DNA of 64,000 nucleotides, taken from Anaeromyxobacter sp035686075. Its GTDB lineage: Bacteria; Myxococcota; Myxococcia; Myxococcales; Anaeromyxobacteraceae. The DNA is taken from the NCBI GenBank assembly GCA_035686075.1, contig DASRZU010000007.1, positions 98,156 through 162,155 of the forward strand, written 5' to 3'. The notes under the pieces are model-generated. The model saw only the letters and a list, made by a program, of their open reading frames with translations, was not told where the DNA came from and ran no database searches. Below, in pieces: positions 1-8,390 of the stretch (positions within the stretch are counted from its first letter, which is position 1; the number at the start of each line of letters is the position of its first letter). A program made the position numbers and the translations under genes.

Positions 1-752
1 TCCTCGTGAACCTCGTGGTGAACGCGGTCCAGGCCATCCCCGACCATCGTGGGGACGGCCGGGTGATCCTCCGGGCCGTGGCCGAGGGCAAGCGGGTGCA
101 GCTCGTGGTCGAGGACAACGGCACCGGGATGGAGCCGGAGGTCCTACGCCGGGTCTTCGAGCCCTTCTTCACCACCAAGCCCTTCGGGAGCGGGACCGGG
201 CTCGGGCTGGCCGTCTCCCGCGGGCTCATCGCCGGGCTGGGCGGCGACCTGCGCATGGAGAGCACCCCGGGCGCCGGCACCCGCGCCATCGTCGAGCTGG
301 CCCGGGCCGAGCCCCCCAGGGCGCGCGACCCGAGGCTCGTCCCCAAGAGCCCGGATGGACCGGCCCTGCGCCTCCTCCTCGTCGACGACGAGCCCAGCGT
401 CCTCTCCTCCGCCCGCCGGCTTCTCGAGCAGTACTACCGCGTCGCGGTCGCCTCGGGGGTGGACGAGGGGCTCGCCCAGATCGATTCCGCCGACCCGAAG
501 GACGGGTTCGACGTCGTCCTCTGCGACGTGATGATGCCGGCCGGAGGAGGGGAGCGCCTCTACACCACCCTCCTCGGCCGCCGCCCCTCGCTGGCCCGAC
601 GGATCGTGTTCCTCACCGGAGGCGCGGTCACCGAGGGGGCACGCCGGTTCCTCTACACTCAGCCGCAGCCGGTGCTGCACAAGCCCATCGACCTCCGGGA
701 CCTGGCCAGCGCCGCCGAGCGGGTGGTGGGGGCGCCCCCGAGCCTCAACTGA
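1..752 (+). CDS. Hybrid sensor histidine kinase, C-terminal part (HATPase + receiver), 5' truncated by window edge
   Basis: The reading frame is already open at the first bases and the product begins inside the ATP-binding N box (NLVVNAVQAI), so the sensor and dimerisation parts lie outside the window. Next come the G1 box (VEDNGTGM), the F box (FEPFFTTK) and the G2 box (GTGLGLAVS), all typical of a HATPase_c domain. A CheY-like receiver follows, with acidic pair VDDE, phospho-acceptor Asp in CDVMMP and the conserved Lys in LHKP near the end. Such kinases phosphorylate their own or a partner receiver; the signal cannot be judged here. The downstream gene starts 217 bp later with its own ribosome binding site, so this is probably the last gene of its unit. 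Confidence 0.93.
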   Translation, partial: LVNLVVNAVQAIPDHRGDGRVILRAVAEGKRVQLVVEDNGTGMEPEVLRRVFEPFFTTKPFGSGTGLGLAVSRGLIAGLGGDLRMESTPGAGTRAIVELARAEPPRARDPRLVPKSPDGPALRLLLVDDEPSVLSSARRLLEQYYRVAVASGVDEGLAQIDSADPKDGFDVVLCDVMMPAGGGERLYTTLLGRRPSLARRIVFLTGGAVTEGARRFLYTQPQPVLHKPIDLRDLASAAERVVGAPPSLN

Positions 753-969
753 TCGGAGAGGGACGAGGCGCCGGAACGCCCCTCCCCCCCGAGCGCCTCC
801 CGGACACTCCCCCTACGATCTCGGGTACATCCGGGTGCACCGCGGGTCACTCCACACCCGGAGTCTGGGCAGACTCGCAGCGAAGGAAGACGGGGGGTGA
901 AAACCGACCGCTGCTGGTCGTCGGGGGTGGGTTCTATGCTCACCTCGGTCGCCTTCCGGAGGAAATACC

Positions 970-2193
970 ATGGACGCGTTCGACAAGTGCAGACACGCCT
1001 CGCAGGCCAGTCAGATGAAGGAGCAGGGGTTCGACGCGTTCTACCGGATCCTGCAGTCCGCTCCGGACGCCGAGGTGGTCGTCGAGGGGCGACGCCTCCT
1101 CATGCTGGGGTCGAACAACTACCTGGGGCTCGCCAACGATCCCCGGGTGAAGGCGGCGGCCGCTGCCGCCAGCTTGGAGTGGGGAGCCGGGACCACCGGG
1201 TCCCGCTGCCTGAACGGCACCCTCGACCTCCATGCCCAGCTGGAGGAGGCCCTGGCGCGCTTCTTCCGCCGGGACGCCGCCATCTTCTTCACCTCCGGCT
1301 ACATGGCCAACCTGGGCGTCATCTCCGCGCTCGCCCAGCGCGGCGAGTACGTGGTCGTGGACAAGCGGGCCCACGCCAGCATCCTCGACGCCTGCCGGCT
1401 CTCCACCGCCGAGGTGAGGCGGTTTCGGCACAACGACGTGCGCGACCTGGAGCGGGTGCTCGAGAGCTGCGGGGAGGCCGCCATCCTGGTGGCGGTCGAC
1501 GGCGTGTACTCGATGGAGGGGGATATCGCCCCCCTGCCCGGGATCGTGGCCGCCTGCCGGAAGTACGGGGCGCGGCTCATCCTCGACGACGCCCACGGCC
1601 TGGGCGTCTTGGGACGGGAGGGGCGCGGAACCGCCGAGCACTTCCACCTCGAGGACGAGGTCGACATCATCGTCGGGACCACGAGCAAGTCGCTCCCCGC
1701 CGTGGGGGGCTTCGCCGTGGCGTCGAAGGAGGTGGTCGAGTACCTGAAGTACGGCCAGACGAACCGGCCCTTCATCTTCGCGGCGAGCCCGCCCCCCGCC
1801 GCCCTCGCCGCCGTGTCCGCCGCCCTCACCATCCTGGAACAGGAGCCGGACCGGCGCCGGAGGCTCTGGGAGATCACCCACCGGGTGAGCCGCGAGCTCA
1901 GGGCCATGGGCTTCGACACCGGCGCCTCGCAGACCCCCATCATCCCGGTGGTGGCCGGCAGCCTAGAGCGCACCTTCGAGATGTGGAAGGCGCTCACCGC
2001 CGAGGGCCTCTTCGTGAACGTGGTCCTCCCCCCGGCGGTCCCGGCCCGCGGATGCCTCATCCGGATGACCTTCACCGCTTCCCTCTCCGACGCGCAGGTG
2101 GACCGGATCCTCTCCGCCCTCGAGACCGTCGGCGCCCGGCTGGGCCTCATCCCCGGGAGATCGGCCCTGGCCCAGGAGAGGAAGGTCGGATAA
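970..2193 (+). CDS. Alpha-oxoamine synthase family PLP enzyme (KBL/BioF/serine palmitoyltransferase-like)
   Basis: A 407-residue fold-type I PLP enzyme that condenses an amino acid with an acyl-CoA (family knowledge). Seen: the N-terminal glycine-rich stretch GSNNYLGL, the substrate-loop segment TTGSRCLNGT, the PLP-contact DDAHGLGVLG and the Schiff-base lysine in TTSKSL (about K240). The length fits BioF, Kbl and serine palmitoyltransferase. The ATG has a clear GGAGGAAA ribosome binding site. No biotin, threonine or sphingolipid genes lie beside it, so the acyl and amino substrates remain open; the GTTGSR and DDAHGLG context resembles serine palmitoyltransferase-like and Kbl members at least as well as BioF. 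It is a single gene, 41 bp upstream of a DNA ligase on the same strand. Confidence 0.85.
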   Translation: MDAFDKCRHASQASQMKEQGFDAFYRILQSAPDAEVVVEGRRLLMLGSNNYLGLANDPRVKAAAAAASLEWGAGTTGSRCLNGTLDLHAQLEEALARFFRRDAAIFFTSGYMANLGVISALAQRGEYVVVDKRAHASILDACRLSTAEVRRFRHNDVRDLERVLESCGEAAILVAVDGVYSMEGDIAPLPGIVAACRKYGARLILDDAHGLGVLGREGRGTAEHFHLEDEVDIIVGTTSKSLPAVGGFAVASKEVVEYLKYGQTNRPFIFAASPPPAALAAVSAALTILEQEPDRRRRLWEITHRVSRELRAMGFDTGASQTPIIPVVAGSLERTFEMWKALTAEGLFVNVVLPPAVPARGCLIRMTFTASLSDAQVDRILSALETVGARLGLIPGRSALAQERKVG

Positions 2194-2234
2194 GAGAACT
2201 CCGCACCGGGCGGCTCCCCGCCCGAGAGGCGGAC

Positions 2235-3329
2235 ATGCCCTTCCCCATCCCACCCCCGGTGGAGCCCATGCTGGCGCGGCCCAGCCAGGAGCTTCCCGGG
2301 GGCGATGGATGGATGTACGAGCCGAAATGGGACGGCTTTCGGACCCTCGTCTTCAAGGACGGCACCGAGACCTACCTCCAGTCCCGGGAACTGAAGCCGC
2401 TCGACCGCTACTTCCCCGAGCTCGCCGAGCCGCTCAGGGCCCAGCTCCCCTCCCGCTGCGTCCTCGACGGCGAGCTCGTCGTGGGGGGGGAGAACGGGCT
2501 CGACTTCGATGCCCTCCTCCTCCGCATCCACCCGGCGTCCTCACGGGTCCGGCTGCTCGCCGCCGAGCATCCGGCCCGCATCGTCCTGTTCGACCTCCTC
2601 GCCCTGGGGGAAGAGGACCTCCGCGCTTCCCCCTTCCTGGAGCGGCGGGGGCGGCTCGAGGAGGTCCTCGGTGAGGCGCGGGCCCCCGTCCACATCACGC
2701 CCGCCACCCGGGACCCGGCCCTGGCGGCGGACTGGTTCCGTCGCTTCGAGGGGGCGGGCCTCGACGGGGTGGTGGCGAAACCCCTCGACGGCCGGTACCA
2801 GCCTGGCGTCCGGGCCATAGTCAAGGTGAAGCACGCGCGCACCGCCGACTGCGCGGTGGGGGGCTTCCGCTGGCACAAGGAGGGCCGGGGCACCCTGGTC
2901 GGTTCGCTCTTGCTCGGCCTCCACGACGAGGCGGGCATCCTCCACCACGTGGGGATCTGCAGCGCCTTTACCGCCGCGCGGCGAAGGGAGCTGGCACAGG
3001 ATCTCGAGCCCTTGCGAGCCGGGGCCGAAGAAGGCCACCCCTGGGGCGACTGGGCCGAGTGGTCGCGGTCGGGCCTTTCCCCCGGGCGAAGGCTGCCCGG
3101 GGCGAGCAGCCGCTGGAACCGGGGGAAGGACCTCGGGTTCGAGCCGGTCCGGGTCGAGCGGGTGTGCGAGGTGGCCTACGACCACCTCCAGGGCGACCGC
3201 TTCCGGCACGCCACCCAGTTCCTGCGCTGGCGCCCCGATCGTCTTCCGGCCCAGTGCCGGTATGACCAGCTCGAGGTCACCCCGCCCTACGAGCTGTCGC
3301 GGATCTTCGGCCCCCCCCCGCGGCCCTGA
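2235..3329 (+). CDS. ATP-dependent DNA ligase (LigC / LigD ligase-domain type)
   Basis: A 364-residue ATP-dependent ligase of the kind used in bacterial end joining or short-gap repair. The adenylation motif is EPKWDGFR with the nucleophilic lysine at about residue 31. Later motifs visible are LDGELVV (motif III), GLDGVVAKP (motif IV) and VKVKHARTADC (motif V), followed by an OB-fold-like C-terminus. The open frame extends far upstream without stops because of GC bias; I chose the ATG at 2235 because the adenylation domain begins only about 25 residues later, as in stand-alone LigC/LigD ligase domains. The 3' end overlaps the convergent polymerase gene by 43 bp. Ligase and polymerase, fused in classical LigD, are separate genes here. 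No Ku gene is in the window. Confidence 0.88.
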   Translation: MPFPIPPPVEPMLARPSQELPGGDGWMYEPKWDGFRTLVFKDGTETYLQSRELKPLDRYFPELAEPLRAQLPSRCVLDGELVVGGENGLDFDALLLRIHPASSRVRLLAAEHPARIVLFDLLALGEEDLRASPFLERRGRLEEVLGEARAPVHITPATRDPALAADWFRRFEGAGLDGVVAKPLDGRYQPGVRAIVKVKHARTADCAVGGFRWHKEGRGTLVGSLLLGLHDEAGILHHVGICSAFTAARRRELAQDLEPLRAGAEEGHPWGDWAEWSRSGLSPGRRLPGASSRWNRGKDLGFEPVRVERVCEVAYDHLQGDRFRHATQFLRWRPDRLPAQCRYDQLEVTPPYELSRIFGPPPRP

Positions 3330-4357
3330 GCCCCGGCCGGATCTCCCTCCCCCGATCTCTTGCTCCTCGAGGGCTGCACCCGGGGCGGCTCCTCCTCCCC
3401 CTTGGCGTAATGGGGCGGCCAGGGCGCATCCCCCTGACCCTCGGCGCGCTGGCGGTCGGAGAGCGCGAGGAGCGAGTCGAGCGCGCCCTTCACCTCGTCG
3501 ATCGGGGCCCAGGGGTCACCCTCGCGTGCGAGCCGCGCGGGCACGGTGCGGAGCGTGAACTCGGCCGGGTCGCAGTGGGGGAGCTCCTCCCAGGTGAGCG
3601 GGGTGGAGACCCGGGCGTCGGGGCGGGGGCGCACCGAGTAGGCGGAGGCGATGGTGCGATCCTTGGCGTTCTGGTTGTAGTCGATGAAGACGCCGTGCCG
3701 CTCCTCCTTCCACCACTTGCTCGTGGCCAGCTTGGGCGCCCGCCGCTCCACCTCCCGGGCGAGGGCCAGCGCCGCCTGGCGCACCTCCTTGAAGCTCGAG
3801 CGCTGGGCGATCCGCGCGTAGACGTGGATCCCGCGCGATCCGCTGGTCTTGGGCCAGCCCGAGAGCCCGTGCTCGAGGAGCACCTCGCGGGCGAGGAGCG
3901 CCACCTGCCGCACCTGCTCGAAGGGAACGCCGGGAACCGGGTCCAGGTCCACCCGCAACTCGTCGGGGTGATCGAGATCGCCCGAGCGCACCGGGTGCGG
4001 GTGGAGGTCGACGCAGCCCAGGTTCACCACCCAGAGGAGCTGAGCGGCGTCCCGCACCACGATCTCCTGGGCGCTCCTTCCCGAGGGGAAGCGGAGCTCC
4101 ACCACCTCGATCCAGGGGGGGCGGGAGGAAGGGGCCCGCTTCTGGTAGAAGGGCTCGGCCCCGATGCCGTCGACGTAGCGCTTGAGCTGCATGGGCCGGT
4201 CGCGAACGCCGCGCAGCGCCCCCTCGGCCACCGCCAGGTAGTAGCGCACCAGCTCGATCTTGGAGATCTGGGCCTCGGGGAAGTAGGGCTTGTCGGGGTT
4301 GGTGATCGCCACCTCCCGTCCGGCCACCTCCACGATCTCGCGCCGATCGCCGGCCAC
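3287..4357 (-). CDS. LigD-type polymerase/primase domain protein (stand-alone)
   Basis: Protein of about 356 residues matching the archaeo-eukaryotic primase-like polymerase domain of LigD, which fills gaps during non-homologous end joining. Characteristic segments are ITNPDKPYFP near the N-terminus, the metal-binding pair in VDLDPVPG, the SRGIHVYARI strand with its conserved His, and YNQNAKDRTIASAYSVR followed by VSTPLTWEEL. The frame is open further upstream into the previous gene; I chose the GTG at 4357 because it follows that gene's stop by 13 bp and leaves the domain intact. The last 45 or so residues are low-complexity Arg/Gly/Glu sequence written over the 3' end of the convergent ligase gene. 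Cotranscription with the upstream thioredoxin-like gene is likely. Confidence 0.87.
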   Translation of the reverse strand: MAGDRREIVEVAGREVAITNPDKPYFPEAQISKIELVRYYLAVAEGALRGVRDRPMQLKRYVDGIGAEPFYQKRAPSSRPPWIEVVELRFPSGRSAQEIVVRDAAQLLWVVNLGCVDLHPHPVRSGDLDHPDELRVDLDPVPGVPFEQVRQVALLAREVLLEHGLSGWPKTSGSRGIHVYARIAQRSSFKEVRQAALALAREVERRAPKLATSKWWKEERHGVFIDYNQNAKDRTIASAYSVRPRPDARVSTPLTWEELPHCDPAEFTLRTVPARLAREGDPWAPIDEVKGALDSLLALSDRQRAEGQGDAPWPPHYAKGEEEPPRVQPSRSKRSGEGDPAGAQGRGGGPKIRDSS

Positions 4358-4370
4358 GTCCCCATCGCCT

Positions 4371-4946
4371 CTAGGCGCGCCCTGCGGCCGGCTTCCACTT
4401 GATGTTGCACCCCATGCTGGGCTTCTGCTCGGCGGCGGGCGCCTTCCCCGAGGAGAGGGCCGCGATCGCCCCGCGGAGCGAGGCCCCGTCGACCGGACGG
4501 GAGAGCGAGGGCCGGCTATCGTCGAACTGGCCCCGGTAGGCAAGACGGAGCGCCCCGTCGAACAGGAACAGGTCGGGGGTGCAGGCGGCGCGGAACGCCC
4601 GGGCCACCTCCTGGGTCTCGTCGAAAGCGAAGGGGAACCGCCAGCCCTCCCGGGTGGCGAGCTGCTTCATGGCCGCCGGACCGTCCTCGGGGTGGGAGGC
4701 CTCGTCGTTCGAGTTCACCGCCACCACCGCGAACCCCTGGTCGAGCGCCTCGTGCGAGACCCGGACCAGCTCGCTCCGGATGTGCTTCACGTAGGGACAA
4801 TGATTGCAGATGAAGGCCACCAAGATCCCCTTCTTGCCCCGGGCGAGCTCGGCGGCGTCGATCGTTCGCCCGCTCACCGCGTCGCGGAGTCGCAGGGTGG
4901 GAAGGGGGGTTCCCAAAGGCAGCATCGTGGAGGGAGTCTCGGCCAT
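4371..4946 (-). CDS. Thioredoxin-like / PRX-like1 family protein
   Basis: A 191-residue AhpC/TSA-type thioredoxin-fold protein. The active-site segment is FICNHCPYVKHI, with Cys at about residues 47 and 50, typical of the PRX-like1 branch that has a CxxC motif instead of the lone peroxidatic cysteine. No signal peptide is evident, so a cytoplasmic thiol-disulfide or peroxide-linked role is likely, but no substrate can be named. It ends 13 bp before the start of the LigD-type polymerase gene on the same strand and probably forms a two-gene unit with it. The ATG at 4946 is preceded by a GAGGTGA-like ribosome binding site. Confidence 0.82.
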   Translation of the reverse strand: MAETPSTMLPLGTPLPTLRLRDAVSGRTIDAAELARGKKGILVAFICNHCPYVKHIRSELVRVSHEALDQGFAVVAVNSNDEASHPEDGPAAMKQLATREGWRFPFAFDETQEVARAFRAACTPDLFLFDGALRLAYRGQFDDSRPSLSRPVDGASLRGAIAALSSGKAPAAEQKPSMGCNIKWKPAAGRA

Positions 4947-5171
4947 GGGGTCACCTCGCTCGGGTGGATGCGGGGATCCTAGGCGAGACGCCCGGGCCTT
5001 TCACGTCCTTCGTGGCTTTCGAAAAGAGGCCGCCGGGCCCACGTTCGGAGGATGGCCCTCGGGCAGCGGCCGGGCGAGGGCGCAGCCCAGCCCAGCTCGA
5101 TGGTCCTTGCGCGGGCTCGGCTCCTGCGATATCCGGGCCAGCGCGGGGCTCGGCCCCGCCGCGAGGAGCCC

Positions 5172-5894
5172 ATGGGACGCATCTTCGAGACCCGGAAGGC
5201 CACCATGTTCGCCCGCTGGGACAGGATGGCGAAGGCCTTCACCCGGGTGAGCAAGGACATCGCCATCGCGGTCAAGGCAGGCGGTCCCCTCGTCGAGAAC
5301 AACCCCGCCCTGCGCCGCGCGCTCCAGAACGCTCGCGTGGTGAACATGCCCAAGGACAAGGTCGAGGCGGCCATCCGCCGGGCCGCCGGCCAGGACCAGC
5401 AGGCCTACGCGACCGTCCTGTACGAGGGGTACGGCCCGCACGGGATCGCCCTCGTGGTCGAGACCGCCACCGACAACGTGGTACGAACCGTGGCCAACGT
5501 CCGGATGCACTTCAAGGACCACGGGGGAAACCTGGGCACCTCGGGAAGCGTCGCCTTCCAGTTCCAGAAGATGGGCGTCTTCAGGCTCAGCCCCGAGGGG
5601 CTCGACCTCGAGGCCCTGGAGCTCGACCTCATCGACCACGGCCTCGAGGAGCTCGGCGAGGGCAAGGGGGAGAAGGGGGAGCCCCAGGTCGTGATCCGCT
5701 GCGCCTTCGCGAACTTCGGCCAGCTCCAGGCGGCTATCGAGGAGCGAAAGCTCCCCCTCCTCTCGGCCGAACACGAGTACGTGGCCCAGAACCCGGTCGA
5801 GCTCGCCGAGGAGAAGGCGCGCGAGGTGCTTGCGCTCGTGGACGCGCTCGAGCAGGACGACGACGTCCAGCGGGTGTTCCACAACCTTTCCTAG
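5172..5894 (+). CDS. YebC/PmpR (TACO1) family regulator
   Basis: A 240-residue member of the YebC/PmpR family, whose members act as transcriptional regulators or ribosome-associated translation factors. Visible hallmarks are the basic N-terminus, NPALRRALQNARVVNMPKDK, the YEGYGPHGIALVVE strand, the TDNVVRTVANVR helix and the GGNLGTSGSVAFQF loop. The frame is open 120 bp upstream, but the ATG at 5172 follows a GAGGAG site and gives the usual family start (MGR-type with RKATMFARWD). Unlike many homologues, it is not next to ruvC or ruvAB. It is monocistronic: 277 bp separate it from the next gene. Confidence 0.9.
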   Translation: MGRIFETRKATMFARWDRMAKAFTRVSKDIAIAVKAGGPLVENNPALRRALQNARVVNMPKDKVEAAIRRAAGQDQQAYATVLYEGYGPHGIALVVETATDNVVRTVANVRMHFKDHGGNLGTSGSVAFQFQKMGVFRLSPEGLDLEALELDLIDHGLEELGEGKGEKGEPQVVIRCAFANFGQLQAAIEERKLPLLSAEHEYVAQNPVELAEEKAREVLALVDALEQDDDVQRVFHNLS

Positions 5895-5974
5895 CGGGGC
5901 GGCTGCCCTTTGGGCCCTCCGGCTCCTCGCCCCTCCCCCTCGTCCCCGGCCGCCCTCTAGGGCAAGGGCCCTCT

Positions 5975-5991
5975 CCCCGCCCGAGGCGGGG
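5975..5991 (+). terminator. Possible GC-rich transcription-stop hairpin after the YebC gene
   Basis: A perfect 7-bp stem, CCCCGCC-CGA-GGCGGGG, lies about 80 bp downstream of the YebC stop codon. It has no downstream T-run, so it is not a canonical intrinsic terminator. In DNA this rich in GC such stems also arise by chance. Confidence 0.3.
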
Positions 5992-6171
5992 CCCGGGTCC
6001 CGCGCGGCGAAGGGCCCCTCGGGGCGATAGCGGAGGAGAGAGCGAAGGAGGCCCCGGGGCGCGCCCGGGGATCCTCCCCTGACGAGAGGCCGGCCCGATC
6101 TCCCCCTTTCGCAAAGGCGCCTTCGCGTGTAATGGGGAATCGATCCTTCATCCCAGACCGCGGAGGACATC

Positions 6172-7155
6172 ATGCAGTACCGGCAACTCGGCCAGACCGG
6201 CTTTTTCGTCTCGACGGTCAGTTTCGGAGCGTGGGCGATCGGCGGCACCTGGGGCTCGGTGGACGACGCCGAGTCGCTCTCGGCGCTGCGCCGCGCGGTC
6301 GAGAAGGGGGTCAACTTCTTCGACACCGCCGACGTCTACGGCGACGGCCGGAGCGAGCGGCTCTTGGCCCGCCTCAAGAAGGAGCGGCGCGAGGAGATCG
6401 TCGTCGCCACCAAGGCCGGCCGGCGCCTCGACCCCCACGTGGCGACGGGCTACGACCGCGCCCACCTCACCGCCTTCGTGGAGCGGAGCATGAAGAACCT
6501 CGAGGTGGAGGCCATCGATCTCCTTCAGCTCCACTGCCCGCCCACGGACGTGTACTACCGGCCCGAGGTGTTCGGGGTGCTCGACGATCTCGTCCGGGCG
6601 GGGAAGATCCGCCACTACGGCGTCTCCGTGGAGCGGGTCGAGGAGGCGCTCAAGGCGATCGAGTACCCGGGGGTAGAGTCGGTCCAGATCATCTACAACC
6701 TCTTCCGCCAGCGCCCCTCCGACCTCTTCTTCGCCCAGGCGGCCCGCCGCAAGGTGGGCATCCTGGCCCGGCTCCCCCTCTCCTCCGGCCTGCTCGCCGG
6801 CAAGATGACGATGAAGACGCACTTCGCGGAGGACGATCACCGGTCCTTCAACCGAGAGGGCGCGGCCTTCGACAAGGGCGAGACCTTCTCCGGGGTGGAT
6901 TACCCCGTCGCGCTCGCGGCGGTGGAGGAGATCCGGCTCCTCGTCCCCCGGGGCATGACCATGGCCCAGTTCGCCCTTCGCTTCATCCTGATGGCGGACG
7001 CGGTGACCTGCGTCATCCCCGGGGCGAAGCGGCCCGATCAGGTGGACGAGAACGTGGCCGCGGCCGACCTCCCTCCCCTCCCCGAGAGCACGATGAAGGC
7101 GCTCCGCGCCCTCTACGAGCGGACCATCAAGGACCGGGTCCATCAGCTCTGGTGA
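6172..7155 (+). CDS. Aldo/keto reductase
   Basis: A 327-residue NADPH-type aldo/keto reductase. The catalytic tetrad is complete: Asp51 in FFDTAD, Tyr56 in VYGDG, Lys81 in VATKAG and His121 in LQLHCPP. The C-terminal cofactor-binding part shows CVIPGAKRPDQVDEN, the usual phosphate-binding loop. The family reduces aldehydes and ketones of sugars or xenobiotics, and the substrate is not predictable. The start ATG follows a GGAGGACATC-type site. Its 3' end overlaps the convergent EamA transporter gene by 13 bp. Confidence 0.9.
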   Translation: MQYRQLGQTGFFVSTVSFGAWAIGGTWGSVDDAESLSALRRAVEKGVNFFDTADVYGDGRSERLLARLKKERREEIVVATKAGRRLDPHVATGYDRAHLTAFVERSMKNLEVEAIDLLQLHCPPTDVYYRPEVFGVLDDLVRAGKIRHYGVSVERVEEALKAIEYPGVESVQIIYNLFRQRPSDLFFAQAARRKVGILARLPLSSGLLAGKMTMKTHFAEDDHRSFNREGAAFDKGETFSGVDYPVALAAVEEIRLLVPRGMTMAQFALRFILMADAVTCVIPGAKRPDQVDENVAAADLPPLPESTMKALRALYERTIKDRVHQLW

Positions 7156-8141
7156 GGGGCCTGCGCGGCAGCGCCTTGCGGGGGGGCCAGGGGGACCGCC
7201 CGGCGCGGGGCCGAGGGACTCTGCACGAGCCAGACGCCGCCCAGGATCACCAGCGCACCGAAGGCGTAGCCCAGCCCCGGTCGCTCGCCCAAGAGCGCCA
7301 CCGCGAGCAGGGTGGCCAGGACCGGCTGCAGGTAGGTGACGCTCGCCACCCGGGACGACGGCAGGTACCGGAGCGCGTGGGCGTAGATGAGATAGCCGAC
7401 GATCGAGGGTGCGACCGCCATGTACAGGACGCCCGCCCAAGCGGCGAGGCCCAACTGGGCGGGCCCGACGCGAACGAGCCCAAAGACGGCGTAGGGAAGG
7501 GCGAGGAGGGCCCCTCCCCAGTACGCGACCGCGTTCACCGCGAGGGACCCCACCTCCTCGAGGAGGGGCTTACCGAGGAGGGAGAAGCCGGCGAACAGCG
7601 CAGCGTTGCCCAGCATGACCGCGTCGCCCACGGGGCTCGAGTGCCCGCTCGGCACGCGGCCGAACTGCAGCACCGCCACCCCGGCGACCGAGGCGAGCAT
7701 GCCGAGGACCTTGCGAACCCGGAGCTTCTCCCGCCCCAGGGCCGCCGCCCCGATGAGGACGAGCACCGGCGAGGTCGCGCCCACGATGGCCCCGTGCGCC
7801 ACGCTGGTCGTGGAGAGCGCCAGGACGAAGGCGAACTGGTTTCCCACGATCCCCAGCACGCCGACGAGCGCCATGCGGGGCACGTCGCGCAAGGTGAAGG
7901 GGCGCAGCACCGGGTCGAGATGGCGCCGGCTCACCACCCGGTACACCGGGATCATGAGGAGCCCGGAGAGCACCGTCCTGAGACAGGCCACGAGCACCGG
8001 CGGCGCGGTGCGCACGGCCACCTTGGCGAAGATGAAGTTGGCCGCCCAGATGGCGAGCATCACCGCGAGCAGGCCGTAGAGCCGTGCCCGCGACGGCGCG
8101 CCGCGCGGCGACCATTCGCGCGCGCCGCTCGGGTGCTCCAT
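7143..8141 (-). CDS. EamA/DMT family transporter
   Basis: A 332-residue, strongly hydrophobic protein with about ten predicted membrane segments in two repeated EamA halves; the second half contains the typical Pro/Tyr-rich YLQPVLATLLAVALLGE. Members export or import small metabolites such as amino acids and nucleosides; the substrate is unknown. Short Arg-rich N-terminal and Ala/Pro-rich C-terminal tails flank the membrane core. It stands alone: the next minus-strand gene upstream ends 249 bp away, and the 3' end overlaps the convergent aldo/keto reductase. Confidence 0.87.
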   Translation of the reverse strand: MEHPSGAREWSPRGAPSRARLYGLLAVMLAIWAANFIFAKVAVRTAPPVLVACLRTVLSGLLMIPVYRVVSRRHLDPVLRPFTLRDVPRMALVGVLGIVGNQFAFVLALSTTSVAHGAIVGATSPVLVLIGAAALGREKLRVRKVLGMLASVAGVAVLQFGRVPSGHSSPVGDAVMLGNAALFAGFSLLGKPLLEEVGSLAVNAVAYWGGALLALPYAVFGLVRVGPAQLGLAAWAGVLYMAVAPSIVGYLIYAHALRYLPSSRVASVTYLQPVLATLLAVALLGERPGLGYAFGALVILGGVWLVQSPSAPRRAVPLAPPQGAAAQAPHQS

Positions 8142-8390
8142 GGCGGCGGAGGATCGGGCAGAGCCGAGAGGCGGTCAAGTGCGACGCCCGGCCACGTCCC
8201 CCCCCCTCTCCCGTCCACGGTTCGTCAAGACGTCCGCCTGCGTTCGTCCAAGGATCTCGACGCGCTGCGGCGGGGGCTCGCGCGGCACCGCGACCTCTCC
8301 CCCGCTCCTGCCCCAGGGAGCTCTTGAGCACAACCGAGGACCACCCTTCCCGCCCTCGAAAAGCACCCTCTTCGCCGGGACCAGGCAAAC

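Noticed and set aside
861..876. GAGTCT-GGGC-AGACTC hairpin upstream of the alpha-oxoamine synthase
   Set aside because: A 6-bp stem without T-run or other context is expected by chance.
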